From Betaproteobacteria bacterium UBA5216 (GTDB lineage Bacteria; Pseudomonadota; Gammaproteobacteria; Burkholderiales; SG8-41), in assembly GCA_002412495.1 (NCBI GenBank), contig DHVE01000117.1, forward strand, positions 10,484 to 74,483: a stretch of 64,000 nt of DNA, written 5' to 3'. Of this stretch, positions 1 through 7,826 are shown piece by piece (position 1 is the stretch's first letter; each line of letters opens with the position of its first letter). Under the pieces are notes generated by a model. That model searched no databases. It was not told where the DNA came from and was given only the letters and a program-made list of their open reading frames with translations. The position numbers were made by a program, and so were the translations under genes.

Positions 1-284
1 CACCACACACGATTGCGAAACCGTTTCGCCATCGGAAACAGCAGGAACACCAGGAACAACATGAACGTTACATGGATGCCGCGCAAGATGTGCGTGGGCA
101 TGATGCTCATCGCCGCGTACAGATGAAACACCGTCATCGCGATGGCGAGTACCGCCACCATCGTGCCCAGCCAGCCGGTCAGCTTGTTGGATGCGCCTTC
201 CTCGACCTCGATGAATTCCTCGGCCTTCTTGAGGGCTTCGTCACTGATGGTCGCAGGCGCGGTGGGTGTTGCGGGTGTGCTCAT
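1..284 (-). CDS. TRAP transporter fused permease, N-terminal part (runs off window)
   Basis: Membrane component of a TRAP transporter of the TAXI type, which uses an ion gradient to import organic acids delivered by the periplasmic receptor. Only about the first 94 residues lie in the window. They are a short polar N-terminus rich in Thr/Pro, an acidic helix (KKAEEFIEVEEG) and two hydrophobic segments with the arginine-rich loop MAKRFRNR, as at the start of fused 4TM/12TM TRAP permeases. The reading frame stays open to position 1. It lies downstream of, and on the same strand as, the TAXI receptor, which supports the call. An intrinsic terminator separates the two. The remaining sequence and substrate are not visible. 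Confidence 0.8.
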   Translation of the reverse strand, partial: MSTPATPTAPATISDEALKKAEEFIEVEEGASNKLTGWLGTMVAVLAIAMTVFHLYAAMSIMPTHILRGIHVTFMLFLVFLLFPMAKRFRNRVW

Positions 285-316
285 GATCGGAAGGTTCTTG
301 GTAACGCGTACCGCAC

Positions 317-347
317 AAAAAACCCCGCCTCGAATCGAGAGCGGGGT
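317..347 (-). terminator. Intrinsic terminator between TAXI receptor and TRAP permease
   Basis: On the minus strand a 7-bp GC stem (ACCCCGC pairing with GCGGGGT) encloses a second small palindrome (CTCGATTCGAG) and is followed directly by a run of six T. It sits after the receptor stop and before the permease start. It could therefore end most receptor transcripts and let a minority read into the permease gene. Confidence 0.8.
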
Positions 348-385
348 CTAACACGATTGCGGCGCAGTGTGCGTAACACTTTTTG

Positions 386-1345
386 CTATTGGACTTTCAC
401 ACCCTTTTCGGCGAAGTATTTGATCGCGCCCGGATGAAATGGCACCACCGAAGCCGCGTTGGTTTGGTATTTCAAATCGAAATTGCGCGATTCAGGGTGC
501 ACCCGTTCCATCTCGGCCTTTCGGTCGAATATGGTTTTCACGATGTCATAGGCCACCTGATCCGAAACATCGGCACGCGCCAGCAACACGTTCCACACCG
601 TTGCTATGCGATTCGGCTGTTCCTGCCCCGGATAGGCCTTGGCGGGTATGGTGTCGCGCACATACAGCGGCCCGTAAATCTTGTTCATGCCTGCCACGCC
701 GTCGTCATGATCAATGAGTTTGATCTTCACGCCCGGCGTCGCCGCCAGTTCAGTGACCGCCGCCGTGGGAATGCCACCCACCCAGAAAAATGCATCGAGT
801 TTTTTGTCCTTGATCGCGTCAGCCGACTTGCCCGGATCAAGACGTTCCTGCGTGAAATCCTTGAACGTCATGCCGTGCGCCTCGGTCAGGCGCAGCGCCA
901 TCACTTCAGTGGCGCTGTTGACCGCCCCCGTTGAAACGCGCTTGCCCTTCAGATCGGCAAACTTGTTGATGCCCGTGCCGTCAATGGTCACCACATGCAT
1001 GCGGTTCGGGTACAGCACCATCAGCGCGCGCACGGGCACTGCCCCCGCCGCGAACTTGTGTTGCCCCTTGAAGGCATCCCAACTCGCATCCGCCATGGAA
1101 AACGACACGTCGGCTTTTTTATTGGCCATCAATTGCAGATTCGCCACCGAACCCGCCGTGGTACCAGCCGTCGCATTGAGCGTAGGCACGTACTTGGTGA
1201 GCAAATCCGCCAAGCCGCCGCCCATCGGGTAATACACGCCCGCCGTTGGCCCAGTGGCGATAAAAATATTGAGTTTGTCCTGCGCCGCGACCGGCAAGGC
1301 AATCGCCACAAAGACAATTGCCAACCATTTGTTTATAAAAGACAT
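386..1345 (-). CDS. TAXI family TRAP transporter solute-binding protein
   Basis: Periplasmic receptor of a TRAP transporter, 319 aa. Residues 1-21 are a signal peptide ending ALPVAA-QD. The mature start has the family pattern IATGPTAGVYYPMGGGLADLL, in which the glycine-rich segment lines the ligand site of TAXI proteins. Further in-family blocks are DVSFSMADASWDAFKG and FFWVGGIPTAAVTELA. The start is preceded by GGAGG at a 7-nt distance. It is the penultimate gene of a minus-strand operon that begins with a dehalogenase-like hydrolase and OtnK/OtnC, so its ligand may be a short organic acid. That is inference only. Confidence 0.88.
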   Translation of the reverse strand: MSFINKWLAIVFVAIALPVAAQDKLNIFIATGPTAGVYYPMGGGLADLLTKYVPTLNATAGTTAGSVANLQLMANKKADVSFSMADASWDAFKGQHKFAAGAVPVRALMVLYPNRMHVVTIDGTGINKFADLKGKRVSTGAVNSATEVMALRLTEAHGMTFKDFTQERLDPGKSADAIKDKKLDAFFWVGGIPTAAVTELAATPGVKIKLIDHDDGVAGMNKIYGPLYVRDTIPAKAYPGQEQPNRIATVWNVLLARADVSDQVAYDIVKTIFDRKAEMERVHPESRNFDLKYQTNAASVVPFHPGAIKYFAEKGVKVQ

Positions 1346-1410
1346 TTATCCGCCTCCAGTTGGGATTTTCGGCTCGCTGTAGTGTAGGCCGTTAACGGCG
1401 TTGGGGCAAA

Positions 1411-1833
1411 CTACACCTTGGCAAACAGTTTACTCGGGTCTTTAAACGCCTTGAACTCCAACGCATTGCCACTGGGATCCAGAAAAAACATGCTGGATTG
1501 CTCTCCGATGGTGCCAACAAACCGCACATCGGGTTCGATCAGGAATTTCGTGCCCGCCTTCACCAGCCGGTCGCGCAGCGACTCCCATTTCGGCATCGGC
1601 AGTACCAGGCCAAAATGTCGTATCGGCACGGCGTCGCCGTCCACCCCCGACGTGGCGGCCTTGCCCGTGGCGTGCGGCGCGCGATAGGCGACGATCTGAT
1701 GACCGAAAAAATTAAAGTCGATCCAGTCCCCATCCGCACGGCCTTCGGTACAGCCGAGCAAACCGCCATAAAACGCGCGCGCTTCGGCCAGATCGTTGAC
1801 GGGAAAGGCGAGGTGAAACGGGGCAAGTGTCAT
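1411..1833 (-). CDS. VOC family protein (glyoxalase/dioxygenase fold)
   Basis: Small vicinal-oxygen-chelate protein of about 140 aa. It opens with LAPFHLAFPVNDLAEARAFY, the usual first beta-alpha unit in which the His can bind a metal. A middle block RHFGLVLPM supplies a second His, and the C-terminus has FFLDPSGNALEFKAF, where the Glu is the typical third metal ligand. The start used is the ATG at 1833. A GTG at 1848 would add five residues and neither has a strong ribosome site. It lies between otnC and the TAXI receptor in the same orientation, so it is probably co-transcribed. The substrate is unknown. Confidence 0.82.
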   Translation of the reverse strand: MTLAPFHLAFPVNDLAEARAFYGGLLGCTEGRADGDWIDFNFFGHQIVAYRAPHATGKAATSGVDGDAVPIRHFGLVLPMPKWESLRDRLVKAGTKFLIEPDVRFVGTIGEQSSMFFLDPSGNALEFKAFKDPSKLFAKV

Positions 1834-1911
1834 CGGCAAATCATCCACGGCATGGGAAACCTGCGCGGATTTTACATGGGCCGCCCCATGAAACGCTTGA
1901 CCCCGGTCAGG

Positions 1912-2544
1912 TCAGCCCGGAAAACGCCGGTTCAAATCGGCGATTTGTTCCGCCGTCAGCAAACGGACCGGCTGCCCCTTCAGCAGCAACATCAGCCGCG
2001 CGGTTTGCTCCAGTTCCTCGATGGCATACACCGCCGCCGTCAATGACGTGCCGGCGACCACGGGGCCGTGATGCGCCAACAAAATCGCGTGGTGTTTGCC
2101 CGCGAGCTTGCGCACCGCCTCCGCCAACGCCATATCCCCCGGCGCGTAATAGGGCGCCAGCGCGAGCTTACCCACCTGCATTACCGCATAGGCCGTGATG
2201 GGCGGAAACACATCCGCCGGATTCAGCCCGTCGAGGCACGACACCGCCACCGCGTGCAGGCTGTGCAGATGCACCACCGCCGTACTCGTGGGACGCTCGC
2301 CATACATGCCCAGATGCAGGAACGCTTCTTTCGAGGGTGTATCGCCACTGATCAGTCTGCCGTTGCCGTCCAGCCGTGAAATTTTAGCGGGGTCAAGCCG
2401 GCCAAGGCATGAGTTGGTGGGCGTCAGCAGGTAGCCATCGGCCAGCTTCACGCTGATGTTGCCCGCGCTGCCGTGCGCGAGGCCACGATCGTAGAGCGAC
2501 TTGCCGAGCTCGGCTATTTGATCGCGTAACGCGTTTTCATTCAT
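1912..2544 (-). CDS. otnC: 3-oxo-tetronate 4-phosphate decarboxylase (class II aldolase family)
   Basis: Class II aldolase/adducin-fold enzyme of 210 aa. In the known acid-sugar pathway OtnC decarboxylates 3-oxo-tetronate 4-phosphate to dihydroxyacetone phosphate. Visible features are RGLAHGSAGNISVK near residue 20, the metal-binding pair in VVHLHSLHAVA and a third His in LAHHGPVV, as in zinc-dependent class II aldolases. It overlaps the end of the kinase gene by four bases, so the two are translationally coupled. That pairing is the main reason for the OtnC name. Substrate stereochemistry (D- or L-tetronate) cannot be told from sequence. Confidence 0.85.
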   Translation of the reverse strand: MNENALRDQIAELGKSLYDRGLAHGSAGNISVKLADGYLLTPTNSCLGRLDPAKISRLDGNGRLISGDTPSKEAFLHLGMYGERPTSTAVVHLHSLHAVAVSCLDGLNPADVFPPITAYAVMQVGKLALAPYYAPGDMALAEAVRKLAGKHHAILLAHHGPVVAGTSLTAAVYAIEELEQTARLMLLLKGQPVRLLTAEQIADLNRRFPG

Positions 2545-3791
2545 CGTTGCAGCACCTGAAAAGCTTTCACAAAAAAGTCCTCGCCGCCAAAGTTGCCGGA
2601 CTTCAACACCAATGCAATGCGCTTATCGCCGATGCTCATGGTCCACGGCACGCCGGGATCGATTTGAGGCCCGATGCGCAGCGCCTCGATGCCCAGCGCC
2701 TGCACCACCGCGCCGGATGTTTCGCCACCTGCCACCACCATTTGATCAACGCCCGCTTCGACCAGCGCGCTCGCAAGCGACGCCAGCGCATTTTCAATTA
2801 ACTGCCCCGCGTTCGCCGCGCCGAGACGGGATTGTATCGCCTGCACATCCGCGGGTTCGGCCGTCGAATAGATCAACACCGGGCTGGTTGCCAGTAACGG
2901 CTTTGCCCAGTCGAGCAAACACGCGATTTCCGGCTCGCCGGCCGCGAGCTTTGCCACATCCAGTGCGCGCGCCGCGCCGCCCTGCCGTTTGAAATGCGCC
3001 ACCTGTGCATTGGTCGCCACGGAACAACTGCCCGAGACGACGGCGCGAAAACCATTTACACGCGGCAAAGCGTTCGCCACCACGCCGGATAACGCATAAT
3101 TCTGCGGCAGGCCGATGGCCACACCTGATCCCGCGGTCACCAGCGGCAGATCGCGCACCGCGCACCCCAGCCGCAACAGATCCTCGTTATTCAACACATC
3201 CACGATTGCGGCTTTCACGCCCGCGGCCTTCAGCGCGTCGATGCGCGCGCGTATCGCCTCCGGCCCGCGCGCGACATCCGCGTAATCGATCAAGCCAACC
3301 TTGCCTTGCATCTGCGCCTGCAGAACGCGCACCAGATTGGCGTCGCGCATCGGCGTCAGCGGGTGATCGCGCATGCCCGATTCATCCAGCGGCACATCGC
3401 CGACGAACAAATGGCCCTTATAGATCGTGCGTCCCGCCGCTGGGAACGCCGGGCAGGCAATGGTGAAATCGCAGTTGAGCGCCTGCATCAGCGCCTCGGT
3501 CACCGGGCCGATATTGCCCGCCGGCGTGGAATCGAACGTCGAGCAATACTTTAAATAAATCTGTTTGCAATCCTGTTGTCGCAACCACTTTAGCGCGGCG
3601 AGCGATTGCGCCACGGCGTCCGCGGCCGCGATGGTGCGCGACTTCAATGCCACCACGACGGCATCCACGTCTTCCTGTAATGGTTGATGCGGAACACCCA
3701 CCGTTTGCACCGTACGCAGGCCGCCGCGCACGAGGTTATTCGCGAGATCGGTGGCGCCGGTGAAATCGTCGGCAATGCAGCCCAATAACAT
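2541..3791 (-). CDS. otnK: 3-oxo-tetronate kinase (four-carbon acid sugar kinase)
   Basis: Kinase of the DUF1537 family, about 416 aa, which phosphorylates four-carbon oxo-acid sugars with ATP. The N-terminus LLGCIADDFTGATDLANNL is the sugar-acid-binding signature. The C-terminal nucleotide domain shows VVAGGETSGAVVQALG and ALVLKSGNFGGEDFF, both standard for the family. I start it at ATG 3791, which leaves one base after the hydrolase stop. The open frame extends 12 codons further upstream but only into the previous gene. The following otnC overlaps it by four bases. Together they make the core of a tetronate-degradation route. Confidence 0.9.
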   Translation of the reverse strand: MLLGCIADDFTGATDLANNLVRGGLRTVQTVGVPHQPLQEDVDAVVVALKSRTIAAADAVAQSLAALKWLRQQDCKQIYLKYCSTFDSTPAGNIGPVTEALMQALNCDFTIACPAFPAAGRTIYKGHLFVGDVPLDESGMRDHPLTPMRDANLVRVLQAQMQGKVGLIDYADVARGPEAIRARIDALKAAGVKAAIVDVLNNEDLLRLGCAVRDLPLVTAGSGVAIGLPQNYALSGVVANALPRVNGFRAVVSGSCSVATNAQVAHFKRQGGAARALDVAKLAAGEPEIACLLDWAKPLLATSPVLIYSTAEPADVQAIQSRLGAANAGQLIENALASLASALVEAGVDQMVVAGGETSGAVVQALGIEALRIGPQIDPGVPWTMSIGDKRIALVLKSGNFGGEDFFVKAFQVLQR

Positions 3792-3792
3792 G

Positions 3793-4776
3793 CTAGTCCA
3801 CAAAAAAACGGCTGAAATGCTCAACAATCCGGTCCGGCATTTCTTCCTGCATGTAGTGGCCGCAATTCATCGCATCGGTGTCGGTGATGTTGCTTGCGTA
3901 CTGTTGCCAGATAGTCAGAAACTCTTTCGCGCGTTCCGGTGAATGCCCGCGCGCGCCCCATAGCAACATCAGCGGCATGGCGAGCTTTTTGTCCTTGTCC
4001 GCGGTGTCCATCACAAAATCGCAGGTCGCCGTCGCACGATAATCGCGGCACGACCCGGTGATGGTTTTCAGCGTATAGCAGCGTATGTATTCGGCCATCG
4101 CGCCCTCGGTCAAAAACCCCAAGCCCGTGCCGCCGCGAATCACCATGCGACTTTTCAGAAAATATTCCGCCGGCACCGCGCTGATCATGCGCTCCGGAAA
4201 CGGCTCGGGTTGCGCCATGAAAGCCCAATGCCAGGTGCCGATCACCCACGCCTTGGTCGGGTGATTCCACACGTAGTGATTGGGAATAATATCCATCAGG
4301 CACACCTTGCGAATGCGCTCCGGATGATCGGTGCACAACCGATGCACCGTGCGCCCGCCGCGATCATGGCCTGCAACAAAAAACGTGTCGTAGCCCAACT
4401 GATCCATGATTTCCAGCAGATCATTCGCCATCGAACGAAAGCTGTAATTGACGTGATCCGCGCCCGGCTCCGGCAGCGAGCTGTCGCCGTAGCCGCGCAA
4501 ATCAGGAAGGATCACGTGATAGTGTTGCGCAAGCCGCGCGGCGACCTTGTACCAGCAGGTATGGTTTTGCGGATTGCCATGCACCAGCAACAGCGGGGGC
4601 TTGCCACCGCCCGTGCCCGAATGCCCACTGTGGCGTAAGCGAATCGTCGCGCCACGGGCGCGTACATCCATATGCTCAAAGCCGGGAAAATGCGCGGCCA
4701 CTTCGGCGCTGCCCCAGCGCGTGGGGTCGCGCGTGTAATCGTCTGCCGTGGCGGCGGCCATGATATTCAAAGGCAT
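3793..4776 (-). CDS. Alpha/beta hydrolase, haloacetate (fluoroacetate) dehalogenase-like
   Basis: Alpha/beta-fold hydrolase of 327 aa and first gene of the minus-strand operon. The nucleophile elbow is GHDRGGR. In fluoroacetate dehalogenases an Asp in this position attacks carbon and the two following Arg bind the carboxylate. Both Arg are present. HWAF near residue 175 matches the His-Trp halide pair of that family, and NCGHYMQEE holds the catalytic His. An HGNP oxyanion motif is at about residue 68. The start at 4776 has GGGAG nine bases upstream. Epoxide hydrolase activity is an alternative, but the Arg-Arg and His-Trp set favours haloacid or short-acid hydrolysis. Activity is unproven. 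Confidence 0.75.
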   Translation of the reverse strand: MPLNIMAAATADDYTRDPTRWGSAEVAAHFPGFEHMDVRARGATIRLRHSGHSGTGGGKPPLLLVHGNPQNHTCWYKVAARLAQHYHVILPDLRGYGDSSLPEPGADHVNYSFRSMANDLLEIMDQLGYDTFFVAGHDRGGRTVHRLCTDHPERIRKVCLMDIIPNHYVWNHPTKAWVIGTWHWAFMAQPEPFPERMISAVPAEYFLKSRMVIRGGTGLGFLTEGAMAEYIRCYTLKTITGSCRDYRATATCDFVMDTADKDKKLAMPLMLLWGARGHSPERAKEFLTIWQQYASNITDTDAMNCGHYMQEEMPDRIVEHFSRFFVD

Positions 4777-4854
4777 TTACTTGCGCTCCCGGATTGATTG
4801 TTGCGGCTTCATTGTTTATCGTGCGTATCGTGTCAAGGCGAATTTTAACAATAA
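4777..4854. promoter_or_regulatory. Upstream region of the dehalogenase/otn operon
   Basis: AT-richer stretch between the operon start and the inverted-repeat element. On the minus strand it holds a perfect -35-like TTGACA but no convincing -10 at the right distance, so I do not fix a promoter. No gene is seen here. Confidence 0.3.
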
Positions 4855-5120
4855 GAGTGCCTAACATAATGAAACGCATGCGCCGTTGTGTCCAAAATCG
4901 GTGGTGGCGCGAAGGACGAGGAGACTCATATCGCGAATATGATCGACGAGTCCGACAAAGCCAGCATCAATTTTGGACACAACCCGGAGGGCTGGCGTGA
5001 GTTTTGCCTCAGGGCTTTGTCGCACGGCTTGCGCATATTCGCGATATGCTCTGCGCCGCGCTTCGCGCCCTGAAGCAAAATCGTGCCAGCGTCGCATGCG
5101 TTTCATTATGCTAGGCACTC
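4855..5120. repeat. Compound inverted-repeat element (28-bp arms, 266 bp)
   Basis: The outer arms at 4855-4882 and 5093-5120 are inverted copies of 28 bp with one mismatch. Matching inverted blocks lie at equal offsets further in: CATATCGCGAATATG at 4927-4941 against its complement at 5034-5048, and CGACAAAGCC at 4953-4962 against 5013-5022. Between these blocks the arms differ. A separate perfect 14-bp inverted pair (GTTGTGTCCAAAAT) is at 4885-4898 and 4970-4983. Read inwards, both arms encode MKRMRR, seven residues, RE, five residues, YREY, three residues, VRQS in identical spacing. The element fills the divergent gap between two transcription units. Whether it is a mobile-repeat relic, a structured RNA or a pair of small genes is open. 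Confidence 0.7.
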
Positions 5121-5135
5121 TAACAAGGAACCCCC

Positions 5136-6191
5136 ATGAAAATTCTCGTACTCCCCGGTGACGGCATCGGCCCTGAAATCACCCAAGCCACGCTCACGGT
5201 GCTCAATCGCGCCAACGACAAATTCAAACTCGGCCTAGAATGGGATCAACGCGACATGGGCTTGGTCACGCTGAAATCCAAAGGCTCCACGCTGCCCGAC
5301 GACGTGATGGAAGCCGCGCGCAAGGCGCCGGGCATCATCCTTGGCCCCGTGGATCACCTGATCTACCCGACGCGCGAAAAAGGCGGCATCAATCCGTCGG
5401 GCGAATTTCGCACCAAGCTGGATTTGTTCGCCAACATCCGCCCGGCGATTTCGCGCATGGGCACGGGGCTGACCGGCAAGCCGATTGATCTGGTGATTTT
5501 CCGCGAATGCACCGAAGGGTTTTATTCGGATCGCAATATGTTCATGGGCAAAGCGGAATTCATGCCCACCGAAGACATGGCGATTGCCGTGCGCAAAGTC
5601 ACCGCGCGCCAGTGCGAACGCATCACACGCGTGGCGTTTGACTGGGCGCGCAAGCGCCGCAAAAAAGTCACCGCCGTGCACAAGGCCAACGTGTTTCATA
5701 TTTCCGACGGTTTATTTTTGCGCGAAGTACGCAAGGTCGCCAAGGAGTATCCGGACGTCGAACTCGACGAAAAAATCGTTGATGCCATGGCGGCACTGCT
5801 GGTGCGCCACCCCGACCGTTTTGACTGCATCGTCACCGGCAATATGTTCGGCGACATTTTGTCGGACGAAGCCTCCGAAATTTCCGGCGGCCTGGGCCTC
5901 GCCGCGTCCACCATGGCGGGTGACGACGCCTGTTGCGCGCAAGCCCAGCACGGCTCCGCACCCGACATCGCGGGCATGGACAAAGCCAATCCCACGTCGC
6001 TGATATTGTCGGCGGCGATGCTGCTCGACTGGCTGAGCATTCGTCACAAGCGCGCCGAATTCGACGCCGCCGCCAAGGCGATTGACGCGGCCATCAACAC
6101 CGCGCTGCAAAAACCCGAAACCCGCACGCCGGATATCGGCGGCAAGCTGGGCACGCAGGCGTTTGCCAAACACGTGGCGTCGTTGGTGTAA
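5136..6191 (+). CDS. Isocitrate/isopropylmalate dehydrogenase family protein
   Basis: NAD(P)-dependent beta-decarboxylating hydroxyacid dehydrogenase, 351 aa. The N-terminus KILVLPGDGIGPEIT is the family hallmark. DLFANIRPA supplies the substrate-binding arginine region, FRECTEGFYSD is the phosphate or carboxylate loop, KANVFHISDG carries the catalytic Lys and GNMFGDILSDEAS carries the two metal-binding Asp. The loop FRECTEG differs from the RENTEG of tartrate dehydrogenase and from classic LeuB. I therefore leave the substrate open: a malate- or tartrate-like acid or isopropylmalate. It reads away from the otn operon across the repeat element. Confidence 0.85.
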   Translation: MKILVLPGDGIGPEITQATLTVLNRANDKFKLGLEWDQRDMGLVTLKSKGSTLPDDVMEAARKAPGIILGPVDHLIYPTREKGGINPSGEFRTKLDLFANIRPAISRMGTGLTGKPIDLVIFRECTEGFYSDRNMFMGKAEFMPTEDMAIAVRKVTARQCERITRVAFDWARKRRKKVTAVHKANVFHISDGLFLREVRKVAKEYPDVELDEKIVDAMAALLVRHPDRFDCIVTGNMFGDILSDEASEISGGLGLAASTMAGDDACCAQAQHGSAPDIAGMDKANPTSLILSAAMLLDWLSIRHKRAEFDAAAKAIDAAINTALQKPETRTPDIGGKLGTQAFAKHVASLV

Positions 6192-6315
6192 AAAACAATT
6201 TAAAAATAAATACTTAACAAACGCACCCCAAGGCACAAAGGAAGCGCAAAGAAATCCGGAACGGCCTTGCCTTTCTTTGCGGGGTTTCTTTGCGCCTTTG
6301 CGGTGCTTTTTTGTT
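6192..6315. repeat. AT-rich spacer followed by an A-tract palindromic repeat
   Basis: An AT-rich stretch directly after the stop contains the complement of TTGTTTTT. It is followed from about 6223 to 6315 by an imperfect palindrome. GGAAGCGCAAAGAAA on the left pairs with TTTCTTTGCGCC on the right, and GCACC starts one side while GGTGC ends the other. GCAAAG units recur at about 11-base spacing. The right side ends in a T run, so it may also act as a terminator. It resembles dispersed intergenic repeats. Confidence 0.55.
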
Positions 6316-6327
6316 CTACTGGAACCC

Positions 6328-7380
6328 ATGCCCATCAATGCCGAACGTCTGATTGATTTCGCCACCGCAGTCTACGCCAGCGCTGGCGTACCCGAAGCCG
6401 ACGCGCGCCTCGTCGCCGACACGCTGGTACAGGCCGATCTGTGGGGCCACCAATCGCACGGCGTATTGCGCCTCGGTTGGTATCTCGACCGCATTCGCAA
6501 CGGCGTGATGAAGCCCGTCACCACGCCGGAATTCGTGGTGGACGCCGGCGCCATCGCGGTAATCGACGCGCACGACGGCGTGGGTCACGTGGCGACAATG
6601 CTCGCCACCCACGAAGCCATCAAACGAGCCAAACAGCATGGCATCGGCGCGGTGGCCGTGCGCAACTCCAATCACTTCGGTACCTGCATGTATTACACGC
6701 GCCGCGTCGCGGCGGCGGGTTGCACGGCCATGCTCACCAGCAATGGCGGCCCGGCGATGGCGCCGTGGGGCGGACGCAAAAAAATCATCGGCACCAATCC
6801 GTTTTCCGTCGCCGCCCCTGTGAGTGCCGATGGTACGCGCGCACCCTTCGTGGTGGACATGGCCGCCACCGGCGTGGCCCGCGGCAAAATATATCTCGCG
6901 CGCAACAAAAACCTGCCAATTCCGCTGGGTTGGGCCATCAGCAAAGACGGCGCGCCCACCACCGATCCGCAGGAAGCCATCGACGGCATCATCCTGCCGA
7001 TGGCCGAACACAAAGGCTACGCCATCGCTGCGATGGTGGACATGATGTCCGGCGTGCTGACCGGGAGCGGCTTCTTGTCAGCCGTGCACAGCCCCTACAA
7101 AACCGCCGAAAAAAGTAACTGCGGCCACTTGATGATCGCCATGGACATCGCCAAGTTTCAACCGCTCGAACAGTTTCATGCGCGCATGCAGGACTTCACC
7201 AGCGAAATCAAATCCGTGCCGCTCGCCAAGGGCTTTGACGAAGTGTTTTATCCGGGCGAGATGGAAAATAACAGCGACGCCAAGCTCAGGTGCGAGGGCT
7301 TGCAGTTGCCAGAGGATACGCTTGCGGATTTGCGGCGAATTGCGAAGGAGACGGGATTGGAGGAAAAGCTGCTACTGTAG
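6328..7380 (+). CDS. Ldh2/malate-lactate-type oxidoreductase
   Basis: NAD(P)-dependent dehydrogenase of the Ldh2 family (malate, ureidoglycolate, sulfolactate and related 2-hydroxyacids), 350 aa from the ATG at 6328. Typical blocks are WGHQSHGVLR near residue 37, AVRNSNHFGTCMYY with the catalytic His near residue 115, GRKKIIGTNPFSVAAP for nucleotide binding and FVVDMAATGVARGKI. The reading frame is open further upstream but only through the palindromic repeat, and the ATG at 6328 has GGAA ahead of it. It follows another hydroxyacid dehydrogenase in the same direction. Physiological substrate unknown. Confidence 0.87.
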   Translation: MPINAERLIDFATAVYASAGVPEADARLVADTLVQADLWGHQSHGVLRLGWYLDRIRNGVMKPVTTPEFVVDAGAIAVIDAHDGVGHVATMLATHEAIKRAKQHGIGAVAVRNSNHFGTCMYYTRRVAAAGCTAMLTSNGGPAMAPWGGRKKIIGTNPFSVAAPVSADGTRAPFVVDMAATGVARGKIYLARNKNLPIPLGWAISKDGAPTTDPQEAIDGIILPMAEHKGYAIAAMVDMMSGVLTGSGFLSAVHSPYKTAEKSNCGHLMIAMDIAKFQPLEQFHARMQDFTSEIKSVPLAKGFDEVFYPGEMENNSDAKLRCEGLQLPEDTLADLRRIAKETGLEEKLLL

Positions 7381-7402
7381 TCAATATACAGAGAATCAAG
7401 CC

Positions 7403-7792
7403 ATGGCCCACCCACCAACTCAGGTAGAAGAGAACCGCGACCTTACCGCCAAGGAGAGGGAATTGGTTCAATGGCTACTGGAGCACGGAAATGCTAATGC
7501 GCGTAATTTCATTCCACAGTTAATGCAAGCCAGCGTTCGTTCACGCTGCTCCTGCGGTTGCGCCAGCATCGATTTTGCTATTGCGGGACAGCGGCCCAAA
7601 CATTTCGCCATGCGAGTGCTTTCTGATTTCCAGTGGAAAGACCAAAATCAGCATCTGTTCGGCGCTTTTGTGTTTGAGCAGGATGGCCTATTGGCTGGAT
7701 TGGATCTGTGGTCAGTTGATGGCAAATCCACCCCTTCCAAACTTCCGCCCATTGAGGCACTTGTTCCGTTTGGCACGCCGCAACAAGCCTAG
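7403..7792 (+). CDS. Hypothetical protein with CxCGC motif
   Basis: Unknown protein of about 129 aa starting 22 bases after the dehydrogenase stop. The first 55 residues look helical (LTAKERELVQWLLEHGN). Then comes RCSCGCASIDFAI near residue 50, a compact cysteine motif that could bind metal. The rest (DGLLAGLDLWSVDG, ending PFGTPQQA) looks like a beta-rich domain. No signal peptide or membrane segment is seen. Codon use looks like its neighbours. I do not know the function. Confidence 0.6.
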   Translation: MAHPPTQVEENRDLTAKERELVQWLLEHGNANARNFIPQLMQASVRSRCSCGCASIDFAIAGQRPKHFAMRVLSDFQWKDQNQHLFGAFVFEQDGLLAGLDLWSVDGKSTPSKLPPIEALVPFGTPQQA

Positions 7793-7802
7793 TTCGTTTC
7801 TC

Positions 7803-7818
7803 GCCGAATACTTTCGGC
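7803..7818. terminator. Possible bidirectional hairpin between convergent genes
   Basis: GCCGAA and TTCGGC form a 6-bp stem with a four-base loop in the short gap between two convergent stop codons. There is no T run on either side, so termination is only suggested by position. Confidence 0.3.
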
Positions 7819-7826
7819 AGCATCCC

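Noticed and set aside
4855..5120. Insertion sequence or MITE with target duplication
   Set aside because: No transposase and no convincing direct repeat flanking the arms; kept as an unclassified repeat element.
6082..6327. 82-codon upstream extension of the Ldh2-type gene
   Set aside because: It runs through the end of the previous gene and the palindromic repeat; ATG 6328 begins at the domain start.
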